Positions 44,225-53,377 of a stretch of 64,000 nt of DNA are shown in pieces. Within the stretch, counting starts at the first letter, position 1. Each line of letters starts with the position of its first letter. The stretch is from Kushneria avicenniae. GTDB taxonomy: Bacteria > Pseudomonadota > Gammaproteobacteria > Pseudomonadales > Halomonadaceae. Below the pieces are notes generated by a model. It searched no databases, was not told the DNA's origin, and saw only the letters and a program-made list of their open reading frames with translations. The stretch is from NCBI RefSeq assembly GCF_900112585.1, contig NZ_FOLY01000004.1, positions 310,001 to 374,000 of the forward strand, in the 5' to 3' direction. A program made the translations under genes and the position numbers.

Positions 44225-46324
44225 ATGTCGAGTCCTACCACGTCAGACAACGCCAGGCGCCAGATTCTGGTCACCAGTGCCCTGCCCTATGCCAACGGCT
44301 CGATCCATCTGGGTCATCTGCTGGAATACATCCAGACCGACATCTGGGTGCGCTTTCAGAAAAGCCGCGGCCATGAGTGTCACTACGTCTGCGCCGATGA
44401 CGCCCATGGCACTGCCATCATGCTGCGCGCCGAGCAGGAAGGCATCACCTCCCAGCAGCTGATCGACCGGGTCAACGCCGAGCATCAGGCCGACTTCGCC
44501 CGCTTTGGCGTGGCTTTTGACAACTACTACTCGACCCACTCGGAAGAGAACCGCGTCCACAGCGAGCGCATTTACCGTGCCCTGCGCGACGGCGGCTTTA
44601 TCGCTACCCGCGACGTCGAGCAGATGTATGATCCCGAGCGCGGCATGTTTCTGGCCGACCGCTTCGTCAAGGGCACCTGTCCCAAGTGCCATACCGACGA
44701 CCAGTACGGCGACAACTGCGAAGCCTGCGGCGCCACCTATACGCCGGCCGAGCTGCTCAATCCGGTCTCGGCGGTTTCCGGCGCCACACCGGTGGTCAAG
44801 AGCTCGACTCACTACTTCTTCGAGCTGCCCAAGTTCGAGCCGTTTTTGAAAGAGTGGACGCGATCCGATCGTCTGCAGCCGCAGATTTCCAACAAGCTGC
44901 AGGAGTGGTTCGAGGCTGGTCTCAACGACTGGGATATCTCCCGCGATGCGCCCTACTTCGGTTTCGAGATCCCTGATGCGCCGGGCAAGTACTTCTACGT
45001 GTGGGTCGATGCGCCGATTGGCTACATGGCCAGCTTTCAGCAGCTCTGCGAGCGTGAAGGCCTCGACTTTGACCAGTACTGGCAAAAGGACAGCACGGCC
45101 GAGCTGTATCACTTCATCGGCAAGGACATCGTCTATTTCCACGCTCTGTTCTGGCCGGCGATGCTGGAAGGCGCCAACCTTCGCACGCCCACCGGGGTCA
45201 ACTGTCACGGCTTCGTGACGGTCAACGGCGCGAAGATGTCAAAGTCCCGCGGCACCTTCATCAAGGCCGAGACCTATGAGCAGTTCTTGAACCCCGAGTA
45301 CCTGCGCTATTACTTTGCGGCCAAGCTGACCGCCGGCGTCGATGATCTCGATTTGAACCTCGAGGACTTCGCCGCGCGCGTGAATGCGGATCTGGTCGGC
45401 AAGGTGGTGAACATCGCCAGTCGCTGTGCCGGCTTTGTGAAAAAATCCGGCGGTCGCCTGTCCGGCACCTGCGCTGAACCAGAGCTGGTACAGCGCTTCA
45501 TCGATGAAGGCGAAGCGATCGCGGCCGATTTCGAAGCGCGTGAATTTGCCCGCGCGGTACGTCGCATCATGGCGCTGGCCGATGATGCCAACGGCTATAT
45601 CGCCGAGAAGGCCCCCTGGGCACTGGCAAAGGAGGAAGGCCGTGAGCAGGAAGTGCTGGACATCTGCTCGGTGGGCATCAATCTCTTCCGCCAGCTGGTG
45701 GTCTATCTGGCGCCCATTGTGCCGACCCTGGCCGAGGGTGCACGCACCTTCCTCAATCTCGAGACGCTCGACTGGGCCAGCCGTACCACCGTGCTGACTG
45801 ACCACCCAATCGAGAAGTTCAAGCCGCTGATGACCCGCGTCGAAAGCGACAGGATCGATCAGATGATCGAGGCCTCAAAGGAGGATCTGGCGGTGGAGAA
45901 AAAGCTCAAGGATGACGCGAAGGCCGCTCAGAACAACGCGGTCTCGGCACCGGGCGATGGCGAGGAGAATACGCCGGCTGCCGATATCGAGCCGATCGCG
46001 CCTGAAATCGCCATTGATGACTTTGCGAAGGTTGATCTGCGCATCGCTCGCATTACGCAGGCCGAGTATGTCGAGGGCGCCGACAAGCTTTTGAAGCTGA
46101 CGCTGGATATCGGCAGCGAGACGCGAACGGTCTTCTCCGGTATCCGGGCGCAATACGCGCCGGAAGCGCTGGAAAACCGCCTGACCGTGATGATCGCCAA
46201 TCTGGCCCCGCGCAAGATGCGCTTTGGCGTTTCTGAAGGCATGGTGCTTGCTGCTGGCGACAACGACGGTATTTACCTTCTCTCGCCCGACAGCGGGGCG
46301 ACGCCGGGAAGCCGCGTGAGCTGA
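44225..46324 (+). CDS. metG: Methionyl-tRNA synthetase
   Basis: A 699-residue class I synthetase that charges tRNA-Met. The HIGH-type motif is in [18 protein letters not shown] and the KMSKS motif in [14 protein letters not shown] zinc knuckle is formed by [18 protein letters not shown]. The C-terminal domain (about 590-699; [20 protein letters not shown]) is the EMAP/Trbp111-like tRNA-binding dimerisation domain. The ATG at 44225 fits the family N terminus (GGGAAC upstream); a longer open frame upstream lacks homology. Confidence 0.97.
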   Translation: MSSPTTSDNARRQILVTSALPYANGSIHLGHLLEYIQTDIWVRFQKSRGHECHYVCADDAHGTAIMLRAEQEGITSQQLIDRVNAEHQADFARFGVAFDNYYSTHSEENRVHSERIYRALRDGGFIATRDVEQMYDPERGMFLADRFVKGTCPKCHTDDQYGDNCEACGATYTPAELLNPVSAVSGATPVVKSSTHYFFELPKFEPFLKEWTRSDRLQPQISNKLQEWFEAGLNDWDISRDAPYFGFEIPDAPGKYFYVWVDAPIGYMASFQQLCEREGLDFDQYWQKDSTAELYHFIGKDIVYFHALFWPAMLEGANLRTPTGVNCHGFVTVNGAKMSKSRGTFIKAETYEQFLNPEYLRYYFAAKLTAGVDDLDLNLEDFAARVNADLVGKVVNIASRCAGFVKKSGGRLSGTCAEPELVQRFIDEGEAIAADFEAREFARAVRRIMALADDANGYIAEKAPWALAKEEGREQEVLDICSVGINLFRQLVVYLAPIVPTLAEGARTFLNLETLDWASRTTVLTDHPIEKFKPLMTRVESDRIDQMIEASKEDLAVEKKLKDDAKAAQNNAVSAPGDGEENTPAADIEPIAPEIAIDDFAKVDLRIARITQAEYVEGADKLLKLTLDIGSETRTVFSGIRAQYAPEALENRLTVMIANLAPRKMRFGVSEGMVLAAGDNDGIYLLSPDSGATPGSRVS

Positions 46325-46349
46325 TCGCGACGTTTACTGCGTTTCTCCC

Positions 46350-46379
46350 AACGCCAGCCTCCTGAAGGCTGGCGTTTTT
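46350..46379 (+). terminator. Intrinsic terminator of metG
   Basis: AACGCCAGCCT (46350-46360) pairs with AGGCTGGCGTT (46366-46376), an 11-bp stem, followed by TTTC. Strong, 26 nt after the stop. Confidence 0.93.
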
Positions 46380-46526
46380 CTGTCTCTGTCACCCCCGTCA
46401 TTCCTTCCCTCCCTGACACATCTCACGCCTTCATAAATCAAACGCGGCGCCGATATATCCTTACGCTGACGAATCTGCCACTTGAAAGCTACGGGCGAAG
46501 TCAGGTCGCCATGGAACGCCGACGGC

Positions 46527-48116
46527 ATGCATTCATTACGATTTCGTTTTTTATTGTCCATTGTGCTGGTGGCGTGTCTGGCCCTGCTGGCGCTCTGGAG
46601 TATGGCGCATTTCGTGATCTATCCCGACCTGCTGACACGTGAAGATGATTACGTTGCCCGGGAAATGGGGCGAGTGGAAAGCGCCTGGCAGAGTGACCTG
46701 AACAAGCTGGGGGCAGAGACACGCGACTGGGCCAGCTGGGATGATGCCTATGCCTTTATACAGGGCAGGAGCCCCGATTTTGCCGAGAGCAACTTCAGTC
46801 AGGAGATGTTCGAGGACATGGCGCACCTGATGATGGTCTTCATGCGCATGGACGGCACACCGGTCTGGATGGCCGGCTACAATCCCGATACGGATACCTA
46901 CAGTACCTGCACCTCGGCCACCAATGAGTGTCGCTGGATGTCGCCCTTTTTCAACGTCATACAAGCGCATGTGCAGCAGCAGACGCCCGAGCTGGATAAA
47001 TGGCTTCTAAGCGTACCGGCACCGACCATGATTGCCACCAGCCCCATTTTCCCGACCGAGCGTGACAAGGCGCCGCCGCTGGGCTGGCTGGCCATTGTAC
47101 GCAGCATGGACCGCAGCTGGTTTGAATCCATCCGCCACCAGACCGGTGTCGATGTTTCCATCGAGCCGATTCTGCATCCCGATCTGATCATCAAGCCGCC
47201 CCCCATCATTCGCATCAGCGATGACCAACTACTGGCCACCCGCTGGCTCAAGGCCGAGCCCAACGATGACGTTCTCTCCCTGCAGGCCACACTGGCGCGA
47301 CATGATTTCATGGCCAACGCGGCCTCGTTCAACTTCGCCATGTTCTGGACGGTCGGCGTTTTGCTGACCGTGGTAGTGGTCATTCTGGGGCTGCTTGAAC
47401 GCATTATTCTGGCCCCCACCCGGCGTCTGGCTCGATTTACCCGAGAGCAGCGTCAGGAGGAGCATTTCTCGGAAATTCTACCGGTCAGTCTCATTGCCCG
47501 ACGTGACGAGCTCGGCAGTCTAGCGCGTGAGTTCCAGCATCTTTTGATGCATCAAAAACAGCGCACCGATTCACTGCAGCAGCTCAGCCAGCGCGATCAT
47601 CTGACCGGTCTCTATAACCGTCGCTACCTTGACGATTATCTGATGCAAACGCTGCTGGAAGGCCACAGGACCAAAACCTCCTCAGGTCTGCTCATCATCG
47701 ATATCGACTATTTCAAGGCCTATAACGATCACTACGGTCACCTGGAAGGAGACCACTGCCTGGTCCGAGTGGCGCAGAGCCTGCAACGCGCACTGGATGA
47801 TCAGGGCATCATGGCCCGTGTTGGCGGTGAAGAGTTTATCGCCGTACTACCCGGCGTGACGCGAGAACATCTCTGGCGCACCGCCGAAAGGCTGCGCGGA
47901 GCAGTAGCCGACCTTTCCCTGCTGCATGAATGCTCGCGGGTCGCCCCGCACATCACCATCAGTCTGGGCATGGCCATGAGTATTCCCGAGGCTCCCTGCC
48001 AGCCCGCCGAACTGATCCGCCTGGCCGATGAAAGTCTTTATCGTGCCAAGCAGGCCGGACGCAACCAGGTCGGCGCCCGCGCCAGGGACCCTCAGTACCA
48101 TCCTGACACTCTCTGA
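46527..48116 (+). CDS. Membrane diguanylate cyclase, CHASE4-HAMP-GGDEF (second copy)
   Basis: A 529-residue paralogue of the cyclase at 21.5 kb: N-terminal membrane helix (about 8-30), periplasmic CHASE4-type domain with TRDWASWDDAYAFI, second helix (about 270-292), HAMP-like linker and GGDEF domain. The active site is GGEEF (433-437). The I-site is not conserved: DDQG stands where RxxD should be, so product inhibition may be lost. The sensor domain keeps a C-x6-C followed by RW, like its paralogue. ATG at 46527 is preferred on protein grounds; the Shine-Dalgarno is weak. Its stop lies inside a 16-bp tandem duplication. Confidence 0.92.
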   Translation: MHSLRFRFLLSIVLVACLALLALWSMAHFVIYPDLLTREDDYVAREMGRVESAWQSDLNKLGAETRDWASWDDAYAFIQGRSPDFAESNFSQEMFEDMAHLMMVFMRMDGTPVWMAGYNPDTDTYSTCTSATNECRWMSPFFNVIQAHVQQQTPELDKWLLSVPAPTMIATSPIFPTERDKAPPLGWLAIVRSMDRSWFESIRHQTGVDVSIEPILHPDLIIKPPPIIRISDDQLLATRWLKAEPNDDVLSLQATLARHDFMANAASFNFAMFWTVGVLLTVVVVILGLLERIILAPTRRLARFTREQRQEEHFSEILPVSLIARRDELGSLAREFQHLLMHQKQRTDSLQQLSQRDHLTGLYNRRYLDDYLMQTLLEGHRTKTSSGLLIIDIDYFKAYNDHYGHLEGDHCLVRVAQSLQRALDDQGIMARVGGEEFIAVLPGVTREHLWRTAERLRGAVADLSLLHECSRVAPHITISLGMAMSIPEAPCQPAELIRLADESLYRAKQAGRNQVGARARDPQYHPDTL

Positions 48117-48136
48117 ATCCGACACTCTCTGAATCA
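48105..48136. repeat. Tandem repeat, 2 x 16 bp, spanning the cyclase stop codon
   Basis: GACACTCTCTGAATCC (48105-48120) is followed by GACACTCTCTGAATCA (48121-48136), 15 of 16 identical. The TGA stop of the cyclase gene is inside the first unit, so the duplication re-created the last codons plus the stop. Confidence 0.92.
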
Positions 48137-48162
48137 GCAGCACCCGGTCAGAGACCACAGGG

Positions 48163-48192
48163 TTCGAAGCGCTGCACCATTGCGCGTATAAT
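48163..48192 (+). promoter_or_regulatory. Putative sigma70 promoter for rnfB-nth
   Basis: A perfect -10 TATAAT (48187-48192) lies 48 bp before the rnfB-like ATG. The best -35 is weak, TTCGAA (48163-48168) with an 18-bp spacer. Plausible promoter from the -10 alone. Confidence 0.5.
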
Positions 48193-48239
48193 CGCTCCGA
48201 TTTCCCTGATCACAACGCCCGGGTCTGTTAACAACCTGC

Positions 48240-49259
48240 ATGAGTGCCTCTGCCAGTATTACCGTTACCGATATCGATCGCCTGCTGCCCCAGACCCAGT
48301 GCGGCAAGTGCGGCCATCCCGGCTGTCGTCCCTATGCCGAGGCCATTGCCGAAGGCGAAGCCATTAACCGCTGCCCGCCAGGCGGCGAGGCTACCGTAGT
48401 GCAGCTTGCCGAGCTGATGGACCGCCCCGCCGTGCCACTGGAAGTGGATGCCGAATCGCCGAAGGCCGCCGTGATTCGCGAGGCAGAGTGCATCGGCTGC
48501 ACCAAGTGCATTCAGGCCTGCCCGGTGGACGCCATTCTGGGTGCGTCCAAACAGATGCACACCGTTATCGAGGCAGAATGCACCGGCTGTGAGCTCTGCG
48601 TGGCGCCCTGTCCGGTCGACTGTATCGACATCGTCGCGCACCCGGGCTGGCAGGCCGCCAGCACCGAGCGCGAACAAAACGACTGGCTGGCGCGACGCGC
48701 CGAGCTGGGCCGTCGACGCTTTGAAAATCGCAACGCCCGTCTTGAGCGCCAGCGCGAGGAGAAGGACGCCCGGCGCCGTGAGCGCATGCGCGCACGTCAG
48801 CAGCAGCGCAGCGAAACCAAAGCGCCCGGCGAACATGTGCCCTCTACCGCGACGCCTGCCACGTCAAAGCCGGCCGGTAACCTGCGGGCCAGAAAGGCGG
48901 CCATCAGCGCCACCGTGCGCCGATTGGAAAAACGCCTGAGCACTGCCCCCGACAACCAGGCAGATCAGAGCGCGCTCGAGCACGCCCGCCAGCAGCTGGC
49001 CGATCTTCAGGCGCAGAGTGAGGCCGATACCCGAACGGATGACAACAAGCAGGCTATCCCCGCCTCAAGCACGCTCAACTCCCTGCGTATCGCCCGCTCG
49101 GCGGCCAGACAGCGGCTGGCGCTTGCCAACCGCCAGCTGGCCCATGCCAGACGCCAGGGCGGTCCGGAAGACATTGCGACCGCGCAGGCCCTGGTCGAGC
49201 GCGCCGAAAACACCTGGCAGGATGCCTGCCGGGCGCTGGACAACGCCGAGCGACACTGA
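48240..49259 (+). CDS. RnfB/RsxB-like ferredoxin protein without membrane anchor, long C-terminal extension
   Basis: A 339-residue protein. Residues about 10-50 hold the Fe-S domain [20 protein letters not shown] ending NRCPPGGE; residues about 80-135 hold two 4Fe-4S motifs, [12 protein letters not shown] and [12 protein letters not shown]. This matches RsxB of E. coli (192 residues) except that the N-terminal membrane helix is missing. About 190 residues rich in Arg, Ala, Gln and Glu are added after the ferredoxin part, probably helical and coiled. No rnfA, C, D, G or E is in the window, so it must serve another partner. No clear Shine-Dalgarno. It is followed by nth. Confidence 0.88.
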   Translation: MSASASITVTDIDRLLPQTQCGKCGHPGCRPYAEAIAEGEAINRCPPGGEATVVQLAELMDRPAVPLEVDAESPKAAVIREAECIGCTKCIQACPVDAILGASKQMHTVIEAECTGCELCVAPCPVDCIDIVAHPGWQAASTEREQNDWLARRAELGRRRFENRNARLERQREEKDARRRERMRARQQQRSETKAPGEHVPSTATPATSKPAGNLRARKAAISATVRRLEKRLSTAPDNQADQSALEHARQQLADLQAQSEADTRTDDNKQAIPASSTLNSLRIARSAARQRLALANRQLAHARRQGGPEDIATAQALVERAENTWQDACRALDNAERH

Positions 49260-49300
49260 ATGCGCGACCGCCCCGTGACTCTCTTCCTGGACCCGCACCG

Positions 49301-49939
49301 ATGAACAATGACAAGCGCCGCGAAATCTTTCGTCGCCTGCAGGCGGCCAACCCCGAGCCCACCACGGAGCTTGCCTGGTCCACACCCTTTGAGCTGCTGG
49401 TCGCGGTTGCCCTGTCGGCCCAGTCCACCGATGTCGGCGTCAACAAGGCCACCGCCCGGCTCTTTCCCGTTGCCAGTACGCCACAAGGGATCGTGGATCT
49501 GGGACTCGAGGGCGTGAAGGAGGTCATCAAGACCCTCGGGCTTTATAACAACAAGGCCAGAAACCTGGTGGCGATGTGCGAGCTTTTGCTGCGCGATCAC
49601 GACGGTGAGGTGCCCCGCACCCGCGCCGGGCTTGAGGCGCTACCTGGCGTGGGTCGCAAGACGGCCAACGTGATCCTCAATACCGCCTTCGGCGAGCCGA
49701 CCATCGCGGTAGACACCCATATCTTCCGTGTTTCCAATCGCACCCACCTGGCCCCGGGCAAGAACGTCGATCAGGTCGAGCAGAAACTTTTGAAAGTGGT
49801 GCCGCGCGACTACAAGCGAGACGCCCATCACTGGCTGATCCTGCACGGGCGCTATACCTGCGTGGCGCGCAAGCCGCGCTGCGGCAGCTGCGTGATCGAG
49901 GATCTGTGTGAATACAGGGAAAAAACCGAACCGGCCTGA
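49301..49939 (+). CDS. nth: Endonuclease III
   Basis: A 212-residue DNA glycosylase/AP lyase that removes oxidised pyrimidines. The helix-hairpin-helix is LPGVGRKTANV with catalytic Lys120; Asp138 follows in AVDTHIFRVSNR. Cys187, Cys194, Cys197 and Cys203 bind the 4Fe-4S cluster with the spacing C-x6-C-x2-C-x5-C. These numbers are the same as in E. coli Nth. It lies 41 bp after the rnfB-like gene. Confidence 0.97.
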   Translation: MNNDKRREIFRRLQAANPEPTTELAWSTPFELLVAVALSAQSTDVGVNKATARLFPVASTPQGIVDLGLEGVKEVIKTLGLYNNKARNLVAMCELLLRDHDGEVPRTRAGLEALPGVGRKTANVILNTAFGEPTIAVDTHIFRVSNRTHLAPGKNVDQVEQKLLKVVPRDYKRDAHHWLILHGRYTCVARKPRCGSCVIEDLCEYREKTEPA

Positions 49940-49946
49940 ACCTGAC

Positions 49947-51008
49947 TCACGCCAGCGGCTGTAACTGCGCCCGATAGCGCGCCGTCATCTGCGGCCATGT
50001 CCAGGCGCCAATATCGGGCGGCCCCGGTCGCGATTCGGGCGAGTCCAGCCAACGCTTGAGACGCTCGATCAGTGCGTCACGGCCACCATCGTAGCGATAC
50101 TGCGGCGCATAGTACTCGGGGAAACACAGCCGCTCCGGCACCAGCGGCACGCAGCCCTGCTGGACGGCCTCCATGACGGCCAATCCCTGAAACTCGTGCC
50201 AGGCGGTAGACACCACGATGCCGCCCTTCCCCAGCGCTTCGAGATAGCGCTCGCGCGTCTGGTGGCCCCAGCAGGTAATGTGCCGGGCCAGCCGCGACCG
50301 GGCCTGCTCAAACACGTCGGGGGCGTTGCGAAAGACCTGCCCCATCACGACCAGCTCGAATTCATGGCCTGAATCGGACAGCATCTCGAGTGCGGCAAAG
50401 AAATCCTCCGGATTCTTGTCGTACTCCCAGCGGTGATTCCAGATAATACGATTTGGAGCATCCCGCCTGATCGAGACAGACGACGGCAGCGACCACAGCG
50501 GCACGGGCAGGATCTCCGAGCGCGTTTTCAACGCCTCCAGGCGAGTGGGCATGACCCGCTCGGGCATCTTCTTCAAGAAACCCGCCACGCCGTCGAAAAA
50601 GCTGTCCCGGTTCCACCGGCTGTTGAACAGCACCCGATCGGCGGCCAGCGCGCTGTAAAGATTGACCATCAGAGGTTCGATGCGCGTCCTTTGGTCCTGA
50701 CCCAGCGGATAGGCGAACTGGTTTTCATGAAAATAGACCACCCGCCGGGCCCGGCCCAGATGCGGATACAGCCCGATCAGCGTGGCCAGATCCACCAGCG
50801 AGGTGGCCACGACCAGGTCAAAGGACTGCGACAGCGTAGCGTCATGCTCGCTCATGAAGCTCAGGGGATTGCCGCGCACGCGCCATTGAAAATGACGCGG
50901 GGCCAGCTCGAGCAGGGTCCAGTCGATCGTTTCCAGATGCGCCATCAGGCCTCGCGCCCAGTAGCGATGGCTGTCGGCGGCGTAGGCTGAAAGCAAAAGC
51001 GCCTTCAC
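49947..51008 (-). CDS. tRNA-queuosine alpha-mannosyltransferase-like glycosyltransferase (DUF3524)
   Basis: A 353-residue protein with an N-terminal DUF3524 domain: LLSAYAADSHRYWARGL, LAPRHFQWRVRGNPLSF, VVYFHENQFAYPL, then a GT-B glycosyltransferase C-terminal half with IIWNHRWEYDKNPEDFF and STAWHEFQGLAVMEAVQQGC. This is the architecture of animal GTDC1/QTMAN, which mannosylates queuosine in tRNA-Asp; bacterial members are expected to do the same. Start GTG at 51008 without strong Shine-Dalgarno. It is convergent with nth (7-bp gap). Confidence 0.82.
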   Translation of the reverse strand: MKALLLSAYAADSHRYWARGLMAHLETIDWTLLELAPRHFQWRVRGNPLSFMSEHDATLSQSFDLVVATSLVDLATLIGLYPHLGRARRVVYFHENQFAYPLGQDQRTRIEPLMVNLYSALAADRVLFNSRWNRDSFFDGVAGFLKKMPERVMPTRLEALKTRSEILPVPLWSLPSSVSIRRDAPNRIIWNHRWEYDKNPEDFFAALEMLSDSGHEFELVVMGQVFRNAPDVFEQARSRLARHITCWGHQTRERYLEALGKGGIVVSTAWHEFQGLAVMEAVQQGCVPLVPERLCFPEYYAPQYRYDGGRDALIERLKRWLDSPESRPGPPDIGAWTWPQMTARYRAQLQPLA

Positions 51009-51148
51009 GACACAGGCTCGTGTAACGAAGCGGACATGACAATGGCCTCTTTCAGTGTGAAGGCGGCCATTGTAGAGAGGTCAATGCGGCATCGGCCATG
51101 TATCGCGGAGTTTTCTGTCCGGTACGCCCGAGACACGGTGAGTGCCAC

Positions 51149-51176
51149 ACAGGGGCGACTATACAGGGGCGACCTA
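51149..51176. repeat. Tandem repeat, 2 x 14 bp, at the 3' end of the SulP gene
   Basis: ACAGGGGCGACTAT (51149-51162) is followed by ACAGGGGCGACCTA (51163-51176), identical over the first 11 bases. The stop codon of the minus-strand SulP gene is in the second copy. Similar in position to the 16-bp duplications but with a period of 14. Confidence 0.75.
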
Positions 51177-52895
51177 GATGTTGAACTCGATGCCGTCGTC
51201 AGAGAGCGCCTGCCAGGCCGCAGCGCAGGTAAAAAAGACCCGCGGGCGGTGGTCACTCATGAAGGCCGTGTGACGCAGCTGATCGCGTACCGGCCCGCGC
51301 AGCTCGGCCAGATGCAGGGCGATGCCCTGCTCGGCCAGGCGCTCGTCGAGCGTTTCAAGTGCGTGAAGGGCAGCGCCATCGATATGAGTGACGCTGCTGA
51401 GCACCAGCACCATGTCGGTCACCTGATCGTGCTCAGAGAGATGCTCGTTGATCCAGCGCTCCAGCGCGCCCATGTTGGCAAAGTGCAGGTTGGCATCCGG
51501 TCGCACCATCATCAGATGCGGCATTCGCTCGACGTCAAAGCGCTCGCAGTTGCGAAAGCCACCGTCGGGAAGCTGACCGATCTCGGCGATATGAGGCCGA
51601 CTCGCCCGCGCCAGCAGCAGTGCCAGCGCAATGCCCACTCCGGCCAGCAGTCCCTGCATGACCCCCAGCAGCAAAACGCCGGCGAAGGCGGCCAGCCAGG
51701 CGAGACCGTCGGCGCGCGAATAGCGCCATGCGCGCCACAGAGGGCCGGGGTCGACCAGCGGAATGGCCGCCTGGATGACAATGGCGGCCAGCACCGCCTG
51801 CGGCAGCGGCGCAAAGAGCGATGTCGCCAACAGCAGCACCGCCATGAGCGCCAGCGCGGCAAACAGCGACGACAGCGGCGTCTTCGAGCCTGCCTGTTCG
51901 TTGACCACGGCGCGCCCCAGCCCGCTGGTGACCGGAAAGCCGCGCGTCAGTGCCGCCAGCAGATTGGCCGCACCCAGCACCCAGAGTTCACGCTGCGGAT
52001 AGAGACGCTCACGATGTTTTGCCGCCAGCGTCTGCGCCACTGAAATGGCGCTGACGTAGTTGATCAGCGCAATCCCGAGCGCCGGCAGCCACAGGGCGTT
52101 CATGGCCTCCAGAGACAGCGTGGGCAGCGCCGGCAACGGCAGCCCGGCAGGGATCTGTCCGACCTGATCGAGCGTGCCGGGCCACAGCGGCGCCAGCAAA
52201 AGCGCCAGAATCAGCACGATCAGCGGGCCGGTCTTGCCCAGCACGGCAGCGGCGGTTTTCGGTAGCCCAAGGCGCTCGAGCAGCGGTGAGAGCAGCCAGC
52301 GCATCAGCAGCAGGAGCACCATGGCCGTCCCGCCAAAAAGCGCCGCGCCCGGGGTGATATCCCCCAGTGACCAGGCCAGCGTCAGCAACCGTTCGATGGC
52401 GTTGCCGGCGGCATCACCGATGCCGAGCAGGTCACTGGTCTGGGAGAGCACGATCATCAGTGCCGAGGCCGTGGTAAAGCCCTGCATGACGCTGGGGCTG
52501 ACGAAATCGATCAAACGCCCGAGCCGGCAGACATGGATCAACAGCAGCCATCCCCCCACCAGCGCTGCCAGCAGTGCCGCATCACCAGCAATGGAAGATA
52601 ACGGTATATTGGCATCGCGCAGTGTCTCACCGACCAGCAGCGAGGTCAGCGCCATGGGCCCCATCGCGATCACGCGACTGGTGCCGAACAGCGCGTACAG
52701 CATCAGCGGTGCCAGCGCCGTATAGAGCCCCGCCTGCGCCGGCAGTCCAGCGAGCGTGGCATAGGCCATACCCTGCGGGACCAGCAGCGCGGCCGTGATC
52801 AACCCGGCGATCAGGTCGCTGAAACGATCCCCTGTCGAAAGCTGCCGCCAGCGGGAAACGGCGGGCAGCAGCACGGGTCTACTGGTATCGGGCAT
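51174..52895 (-). CDS. SulP-family anion transporter with STAS domain
   Basis: A 573-residue inner-membrane protein with 10-14 hydrophobic segments and a C-terminal STAS domain (about 445-555). The SulP signature is in AALLVPQGMAYATLAGLPAQ and GLYTALAPLMLYALFGTS; FPVTSGLGRAVVNEQAG is the second conserved region. SulP proteins import sulfate, bicarbonate or dicarboxylates. In the STAS domain the usual D-S-S-G-like turn reads THIDGAAL. No cys or carbonic anhydrase gene is adjacent to indicate a substrate. Confidence 0.92.
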   Translation of the reverse strand: MPDTSRPVLLPAVSRWRQLSTGDRFSDLIAGLITAALLVPQGMAYATLAGLPAQAGLYTALAPLMLYALFGTSRVIAMGPMALTSLLVGETLRDANIPLSSIAGDAALLAALVGGWLLLIHVCRLGRLIDFVSPSVMQGFTTASALMIVLSQTSDLLGIGDAAGNAIERLLTLAWSLGDITPGAALFGGTAMVLLLLMRWLLSPLLERLGLPKTAAAVLGKTGPLIVLILALLLAPLWPGTLDQVGQIPAGLPLPALPTLSLEAMNALWLPALGIALINYVSAISVAQTLAAKHRERLYPQRELWVLGAANLLAALTRGFPVTSGLGRAVVNEQAGSKTPLSSLFAALALMAVLLLATSLFAPLPQAVLAAIVIQAAIPLVDPGPLWRAWRYSRADGLAWLAAFAGVLLLGVMQGLLAGVGIALALLLARASRPHIAEIGQLPDGGFRNCERFDVERMPHLMMVRPDANLHFANMGALERWINEHLSEHDQVTDMVLVLSSVTHIDGAALHALETLDERLAEQGIALHLAELRGPVRDQLRHTAFMSDHRPRVFFTCAAAWQALSDDGIEFNI

Positions 52896-52942
52896 GCGTT
52901 CGGATACTCCCTGGCCACAGGCAATACGGCGTCTGCCCCGTT

Positions 52943-53263
52943 TCAGTTCGGTCGGTGCGTATTGTCGAAGAGATGATCGCCCTGCTCGTCGATGTAGCGC
53001 TCGGCCTTGGTGCGGGTCATGTCGATACAGCTGTCGCGATCGGGCAGAACATCGGAGCGCTCAAAGCTCAGCTCCTCCATCTCGCCGTCTTCGCGCATCC
53101 TGCGGATAAGGCCGCTGACGCGATACTGACCGCCGGCCGGTGCCGGTGTCATGACAATCTCGCAGCCCTTGTACTCCACGGAATCGGCCACCTGACGCGA
53201 CGTGTCGTCAGCGGTTGTGGTCGTGCCGGTGCCCTTGAGCGCATCGAACAGTTTTTTCAGCAT
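52943..53263 (-). CDS. HlyU-family protein
   Basis: A 106-residue protein starting MLKKLFDALKG, with SVEYKGCEIVMTPAPAGGQY and SFERSDVLPDRDSCIDMTRT. This matches the short HlyU-like family annotated after Vibrio HlyU, although that regulator is a different ArsR-type protein, so the name is only a family label. The ATG at 53263 is chosen because AGGAG lies just before it; the frame is open to 53365. Function unknown. Confidence 0.78.
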   Translation of the reverse strand: MLKKLFDALKGTGTTTTADDTSRQVADSVEYKGCEIVMTPAPAGGQYRVSGLIRRMREDGEMEELSFERSDVLPDRDSCIDMTRTKAERYIDEQGDHLFDNTHRPN

Positions 53264-53325
53264 GGCCGGCTCCTGATGTCTGTGGTTCGGTGCGCCACCC
53301 GCGCACACGGGATATTTTAGTCTGA

Positions 53326-53356
53326 CACAAAAAGGGCCGCTGAAAAGCGGCCCCTT
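53326..53356 (-). terminator. Intrinsic terminator of argG
   Basis: GGGCCGCT (53334-53341) and AGCGGCCC (53346-53353) form a stem with a GAAA/TTTC loop. On the minus strand it is followed by TTTTTGTGTC, 25 nt after the argG stop. Confidence 0.9.
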
Positions 53357-53377
53357 CAATGACACGACATCAGTTGC

